Source: Dokdonella sp.
Lineage (GTDB): Bacteria; Pseudomonadota; Gammaproteobacteria; Xanthomonadales; Rhodanobacteraceae
Assembly (NCBI RefSeq): GCF_019634775.1
Contig: NZ_JAHCAS010000001.1
Location: 2,238,894 to 2,302,893, forward strand
Length of the DNA stretch: 64,000 nucleotides
Direction: 5' to 3'
In this document: positions 59,835-64,000 of the stretch, one piece after another
Layout of the letters: every line of letters begins with the position of its first letter
How positions within the stretch are numbered: the first letter of the stretch is position 1
The notes under the pieces: generated by a model
What the model saw: only the letters and a program-made list of their open reading frames with translations
What the model was told of the DNA's origin: nothing
The model's database searches: none
Made by a program: the position numbers and the translations under genes

Positions 59835-60430
59835 CGACCCCTGGAAATGAGCCGATGAGTAGTCGGAAGGCTAGGAAGTTCGCCTCTGGAAAGAGAATCT
59901 GCTTGTTCGGATGACGGCGATTCTCGTGCACCACGTGGATTGCAAGGACGAGTCCGTGAGCTGACGCTCTTCGGTCATCATTGCTCGTCCGGATTTTTTG
60001 CCTGCAAGCGAAGATGAAGAGTGAGTTCGTCCCAGAATTTGCGAATCGATACGCTGGGGCGGATCCATTGCTTGGGTGCGTCTTTTCAAGGCGGCGACCG
60101 AATAGCGCGACGCTTCGTCGACACCGCGTTCAATAAAAAGATTCTCGTGTGTTGAGTCGGGTGGCGTTGTCGCAGTCGTCGTGCCGCGATGTCGTCAGGG
60201 AGTTGGGGCCCGATGCAGTCTCGGCAATCGGAGCACCCGCTGTTGGAACTTCCTCCAGGTTTTCGCGTCTGTGCAGATGCGTTAGATTTCAGAGCGTGAG
60301 ATCGACGACGGAGCGGTTGAAATCGATCGCGAGAGACGGCAACGGTTCCTGTCGAATGGCAACGGGTTAGGAAGGGGACTGATGTCGTTCCGCTTCCCGA
60401 TGCTCGACTCGTTATTCAATGTAAGGACTG
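59835..60430. other. 596-bp region without a recognisable gene
   Basis: Less GC-rich than the surroundings. Short open frames exist on both strands (59871-60089 minus, 60149-60370 plus) but have no recognisable motif, signal peptide or convincing ribosome site. GGACGAG...CTCGTCC near 59953-59995 could form a hairpin. It may be eroded foreign DNA or a large regulatory leader for the downstream gene. Confidence 0.4.
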
Positions 60431-61840
60431 ATGATGCTCAAACTGATCGGTTGGTGGCTCTGTTTGCTTTGGCTGCCAGGACTGTTCGTGTTCCACCCCG
60501 CTGCGTCCTTCGCTGAGGACTCCGCGCAGAAAGGCGCGGTTGTCATGGATTCTCAGGCAATCGATGCGGGCGTTGTGTTTCCATTGGCCGATCTGGAGGT
60601 AAGCGGCCGATTGATCAACACGACCACCACGGCTATCAAGATCGTTCGCATAGCTCCGAGAACGGCGTCGAGGGGAGATGAGGTCGTGTTTACCCCTGCT
60701 CTTCTGCAGCCAGGCCAGTCGATGGACCTGAAAGTGAAGACGAATCTCGGTGAACACGTTGGTCGATTCTCGCTTGGCTATTTCGCGTTTTCCGATGATC
60801 AGGCAGCACCTGTGGCGAAAGTAGTGGTTCGTGGATTTGTCGATTGGATTGTCGATCCTGAATCCACACGATTCGATGCCGGCATCGTCAAGGCAGGCGC
60901 TGAGGTTCGTCACGAGTTTGCACCGGTAGCTAGGCCTGGTGTCGACGTTCGGTATACGGAAGTTGATACGACAGCGGGCACATTCAGTGCGACCATAAGC
61001 GCAGACGGTCGATCAGTCACGGTCTTTTCGGTGCGGAAGTTGCCGTGGGGACCATTTGATGAGCGCGTTGTGGTGCGCACTGACAATCCAAGCCAGCCAA
61101 AGGTTTCATTCAGGGTTTTCGGGCAAATCCGAGGCGCGGTAGTACCAAGCCAGGAGTCGATTCAGTATGGATTGATTCGAGAGGGTGAGACGACCGAGCA
61201 AATCGTGAGATTGACCGACGCCACGGGCCGTGCACTTGAGGTTGGCAACGTGTCCGTAGCCGGAGCGCATGCGCAGGTAAAAGTCGAGCAATGCGTCCCC
61301 CCCAACGATTCGTGTCGGCACGTCCGTGTGTCGATGCTGGGGCCAAAAATTGGCACATCCGAGCTGCGCGGTGTTGTGAAGATCGAGTTCCCTGACTACG
61401 GTGAAGTTCTCCCCATCGCGTTCGGCGCGGCTCTAATCGGGAAAAACACGGTGATTCAAGACCCCAGCAAAGCGATGGAGGAGTCGAGAACTCCTCAATC
61501 GGGTCTTTCATCCTTGCTCCGCGCATCCACGGTCCGGAGTCGCCCGGTCGAGATGCCTGTGCCCGAAGGGCGTGGCCCACTGCTTTCGTGGGAGACTGTG
61601 GATGAGGGCGATGTGTACGGATATGAGGTATATCGTTCGTCGTCCGAACGCGGGGTGTTCGAGCGTGTCAACCGGGAAATCATAAAAAAAATCAGCGAAG
61701 ATCCAGCGGTCGGTTCGATCTATCGCTGGCGCGATACGCAAGTGGGCCCGGGTATTTATTGGTACTACATTGGCACCATCAAGTTGAACGGCAGCAAGGC
61801 GCCGTTGAACTCACCGAGCAAGGTTATCGTTCGCGAGTGA
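60431..61840 (+). CDS. Exported ASPM/DUF1573-like protein with C-terminal fibronectin-like domain
   Basis: A 469-residue protein with a signal peptide (WWLCLLWLPGLFVFHPAASF, then AED). The body consists of Ig-like ASPM-SPD2-Hydin/DUF1573 type repeats: QAIDAGVVFPLADLEVSGRL and TRFDAGIVKAGAEVRHEFAP, with SIQYGLIREGETTEQIVRLT later. The C-terminal domain (LLSWETVDEGDVYGYEVYRS) is fibronectin type III-like. AAGG upstream supports the ATG at 60431; 60434 is also possible. Role unknown; surface or periplasmic. Confidence 0.8.
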   Translation: MMLKLIGWWLCLLWLPGLFVFHPAASFAEDSAQKGAVVMDSQAIDAGVVFPLADLEVSGRLINTTTTAIKIVRIAPRTASRGDEVVFTPALLQPGQSMDLKVKTNLGEHVGRFSLGYFAFSDDQAAPVAKVVVRGFVDWIVDPESTRFDAGIVKAGAEVRHEFAPVARPGVDVRYTEVDTTAGTFSATISADGRSVTVFSVRKLPWGPFDERVVVRTDNPSQPKVSFRVFGQIRGAVVPSQESIQYGLIREGETTEQIVRLTDATGRALEVGNVSVAGAHAQVKVEQCVPPNDSCRHVRVSMLGPKIGTSELRGVVKIEFPDYGEVLPIAFGAALIGKNTVIQDPSKAMEESRTPQSGLSSLLRASTVRSRPVEMPVPEGRGPLLSWETVDEGDVYGYEVYRSSSERGVFERVNREIIKKISEDPAVGSIYRWRDTQVGPGIYWYYIGTIKLNGSKAPLNSPSKVIVRE

Positions 61841-61877
61841 CACCCAGATGCACACCTGAGCACGTGGGTGCCGAGGC

Positions 61878-62573
61878 TTAGACCGCCAGCCAGCTTTCCT
61901 GTTCGTACCAGTCGCCGAGCACGATGCGTTCGGCCGGCTGGCCATCGAGGTCGAAGCGGTGGGTGGCGGGACGATGGGTGTGGCCGTGGATCAGGCGCAG
62001 GCAGCCGTGCGCGCGCATCGCTGCCTGCACGGCGACTTCGCTGACGTCCATCAGGGCCGCGTTGCCGACGTCGGTGGTGTAGCGGCGGCTTTCGGCGCGG
62101 GCCTGGCGGGCGAAGGCTTCGCGTTCGTCGCGCGGGCGCGACAGGAAGCTGCGTTGCCAGGCAGGCGTGTGCGATAGCGCGCGGAAGCGCTGGTAGGCGA
62201 CGTCGTCGGTGCATAGCGTGTCGCCGTGCATGAGGAGCGTCCTGCGGCCGCCGATCGTGATGACGGCGGGATCGGGCAGCAGGGTCAGGCCGGCGCGACG
62301 CGCATAGTCTTCGCCGAGCAGGAAATCGCGGTTTCCGTGGATGAAGAAGCAGGGTATGCGCGCATCGCGCAGGGGCTTCATGCCGGTGATGAAGCGCCGG
62401 CCGGCTTCGTCGTCGGTGTCGTCGCCGATCCAGGCCTCGAAGAGGTCGCCGAGGATGTAGAGCGCGTTGGCGCGCATGGCCTCGCCGACGATGAAGCGGT
62501 CGAAGGCGTCGAGGATGTGCGGGCGTGCGACATCGAGATGAAGGTCGGAAATGAACAGCGTCGGCATGCGCAT
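61878..62573 (-). CDS. lpxH: UDP-2,3-diacylglucosamine diphosphatase
   Basis: Hydrolyses UDP-2,3-diacylglucosamine to lipid X in lipid A synthesis at the inner membrane surface. The 231-residue metallophosphoesterase has FISDLHLD, ILGDLFEAWIGDD, HGNRDFLLG, LMHGDTLCTDD and IHGHTHRP, all five metal-binding motifs. It precedes ppiase-type and ppx genes on the same strand. Confidence 0.96.
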   Translation of the reverse strand: MRMPTLFISDLHLDVARPHILDAFDRFIVGEAMRANALYILGDLFEAWIGDDTDDEAGRRFITGMKPLRDARIPCFFIHGNRDFLLGEDYARRAGLTLLPDPAVITIGGRRTLLMHGDTLCTDDVAYQRFRALSHTPAWQRSFLSRPRDEREAFARQARAESRRYTTDVGNAALMDVSEVAVQAAMRAHGCLRLIHGHTHRPATHRFDLDGQPAERIVLGDWYEQESWLAV

Positions 62574-62624
62574 TGACCGTCTCGCGTGGACTGCCTCACT
62601 GGTGCGAGGCAGTCCACGGCAGCG

Positions 62625-63236
62625 TCACTCGATCACCGAAACCTTCTCGATGACGATGTCGGTCGTCGGCACGTCGCTGCGGAACGGTCCCTTGGGGCCG
62701 GTCGGCATGGCCTTGATCTGGTCGACTACGTCCATGCCGTTGACGACCTTGCCGAACACGGCATAACCCCAGGTCTCGGCGCGCTCGTCGCTGACGTAGT
62801 CGAGCATGCGGTTGTCGACGACGTTGATGAAGAACTGGGCAGTCGCCGAGTTCGGATCGGGCGTGCGCGCCATGGCGATCGTGCCGCGACGGTTGGACAG
62901 GCCGTTCTTGGCCTCGTTCGGGATCGAGGCGCGGGTCGGCTTCTGGCGCAGGTCGGGGGTGAAGCCGCCACCCTGGATCATGAAGTTGCCGATGACGCGG
63001 TGGAAGATCGTGCCGTCGTAGAAGCCGTCCTTGGTGTACTGGAGGAAGTTCTCGACGCTCTTCGGTGCCTTCTGCGCATCGAGTTCGACGGTGATGTCGC
63101 CGAGGCTGGTCTTGATGAGGACCTGCGGGTTGGCCGCCTTCTCGGCCTGGGGCTCGGCGGGGTTTGCCGTGGCGCTGGACTGGGCGAACGCTGCGAGCGG
63201 CAGCAGCAGGGTCAGGAGGAGGGCGCGAGCGATCAT
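62625..63236 (-). CDS. Periplasmic peptidyl-prolyl cis-trans isomerase (cyclophilin)
   Basis: A 203-residue exported cyclophilin. The signal peptide [19 protein letters not shown] precedes [18 protein letters not shown]. The active-site blocks are [31 protein letters not shown] and [19 protein letters not shown], with the catalytic Arg in FHRV. It is close to E. coli PpiA in layout and lies 50 bp upstream of lpxH in the same direction. Confidence 0.94.
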   Translation of the reverse strand: MIARALLLTLLLPLAAFAQSSATANPAEPQAEKAANPQVLIKTSLGDITVELDAQKAPKSVENFLQYTKDGFYDGTIFHRVIGNFMIQGGGFTPDLRQKPTRASIPNEAKNGLSNRRGTIAMARTPDPNSATAQFFINVVDNRMLDYVSDERAETWGYAVFGKVVNGMDVVDQIKAMPTGPKGPFRSDVPTTDIVIEKVSVIE

Positions 63237-63400
63237 GGAAGGACCTCATGGTGGAATGGACTGCGCATGATAGGCGCTCGCGCGCGCGGCAGGAACCGCC
63301 TGTGTTTCCGGGAGAAGCTCGCGATCTTCCGAATCACGAATCCTTGGGGATGCTCTGATTCCGCCCTTCGCGACGGAAGTCTGCCCACGAAATCAAGGTC

Positions 63401-63427
63401 TTGTGGGAGCGGCTTCAGCCGCGAAGG
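63401..63427. repeat. Single REP-like element upstream of the cyclophilin gene
   Basis: GTGGGAGCGGCTTCAGCCGC + GAAGG, one copy of the REP with GTGG in place of GTAG. It lies in the 232-bp gap between the ppx end and the cyclophilin start, which is otherwise without recognised features. Confidence 0.65.
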
Positions 63428-63468
63428 GATTTGATCAGACCTTCCCTGATCGTCCGTCGGAGTTCCAT

Positions 63469-64000
63469 TCAGCCCTTCGCCACCTGCAGCTTGATGTCGA
63501 GGTGCTTGAGATAGTCGCGCTCCTGGTCGAGATCGACCCGGCTCAGCGGGTGCTGTTCGAGCCAGTTGCGCGGCAATTCGAGCACTAGCTGGCTTCCGGC
63601 AGCGGTGAGGCGCAGCGGCGGCAAGGCGTCATCGCCGCGAGCGCGGTGCAGCAGCACGGCCAGGCGCAGCAGGGCCGTGAGTCGCTGCGCGCCGGGTTGC
63701 ATGCGCGTCGGCAGTGCGCTCAATTGTTCATTGTCAGGGCGCCGCCGGTGCGAGCGCAGGATTGCGGCGAGCAATGCCTGTTCCTGGTTGCCGAAACCCG
63801 CAAGATCGGAGTTGGCTGCGATGTAGGCGCCGTGGATGTGGTGCTGGCTGTGTGCGATGGCGAGGCCAATCTCGTGGATCTGCGCGCACCAGCCGAGCAG
63901 GTCGCGCGCCTGCGCATCGAGCTGCCAGGCATCGGCGACCTGGTCGAACAGCAGGGTGGCGGTGCGGCTGACGCGCGCAGCCTGGGCCTGGTCGACATCG
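63469..64000 (-). CDS. ppx: Exopolyphosphatase (Ppx/GppA), C-terminal part (runs off the right edge)
   Basis: The last 176 residues or so of an exopolyphosphatase, continuing beyond the window. LLGWCAQIHEIGLAIAHSQH then HIHGAYIAANSDLAGFGNQE is the HD-like domain III of Ppx. RLTALLRLAVLLHRARGDDA and WLEQHPLSRVDLDQERDYLK are typical of the C-terminal domain. Releases phosphate from polyphosphate. Ppx rather than GppA is inferred from the full HD domain and C-terminal extension. Confidence 0.88.
   Translation of the reverse strand, partial: DVDQAQAARVSRTATLLFDQVADAWQLDAQARDLLGWCAQIHEIGLAIAHSQHHIHGAYIAANSDLAGFGNQEQALLAAILRSHRRRPDNEQLSALPTRMQPGAQRLTALLRLAVLLHRARGDDALPPLRLTAAGSQLVLELPRNWLEQHPLSRVDLDQERDYLKHLDIKLQVAKG

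Noticed and set aside
59953..59995. Hammerhead-like ribozyme around GACGAGTCCGTGAG
   Set aside because: A fragment of the core is reminiscent, but the CUGAUGA and GAAA elements are not in the required order.

Overview
The window is high-GC bacterial DNA. Gene order (ribH-nusB-thiL-pgpA; rsmI divergent from lpoA-yraN-dolP; folC-dedD-cvpA-purF), a SAH riboswitch ahead of ahcY, GTAG-headed REP elements and secreted proteins ending in a G-F-[DE] tail together point to a gammaproteobacterium of the Xanthomonadales/Lysobacterales. A Dokdonella- or Rhodanobacter-like organism is my inference; no rRNA is present to confirm it.

Left part (1-17.2 kb) is chromosomal core. It holds ahcY with its promoter and riboswitch, a three-gene phospholipid cluster (CDP-alcohol phosphatidyltransferase, acyltransferase, CdsA), a nucleotidyltransferase-fold gene behind a perfect palindrome, metK, two secreted metalloproteases, the ribH-nusB-thiL-pgpA operon, and a large propeller-sensor diguanylate cyclase.

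The centre of interest is 17.2-25.2 kb, a decayed chromosomal integron. A stump of an integron integrase reads leftward. Beyond it lie nine recognisable gene cassettes, all read rightward and each followed by an attC site, plus the attC of a tenth. Cargo includes a DUF4375/DMP19-like protein, a split FRG-domain gene, a BrnT/BrnA and a HigB/HigA toxin-antitoxin pair with their own near-leaderless promoters, an AlaX-like tRNA-editing protein with an altered metal-ligand motif, and several unknowns. Two nearly identical 1,321-bp IS3-family elements in opposite orientation, plus a third IS3 remnant, have broken a cassette gene and two attC sites.

Right part (25.8-64 kb) returns to core genes. It has a tightly coupled FAD/FMN/ThDP enzyme operon, lpoA-yraN-dolP with a 2-hydroxyacid dehydrogenase, rsmI, an alcohol dehydrogenase, a secreted repeat protein, a Stealth-type sugar-phosphate transferase and an M13 peptidase. 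These are followed by DUF502, a PhoU-like/Pit phosphate transporter pair, an alkyltransferase-like protein, a rhomboid protease, folC-dedD-cvpA-purF and a DUF455 operon. The window closes with a glycosyltransferase cluster, two small secreted proteins, an ASPM/DUF1573-like surface protein, lpxH, a periplasmic cyclophilin and the end of ppx.

REP elements occur throughout. They peak in a nested 1.45-kb tandem array at 44.39-45.84 kb, and in three places the REP head itself supplies the stop codon of the adjacent gene.
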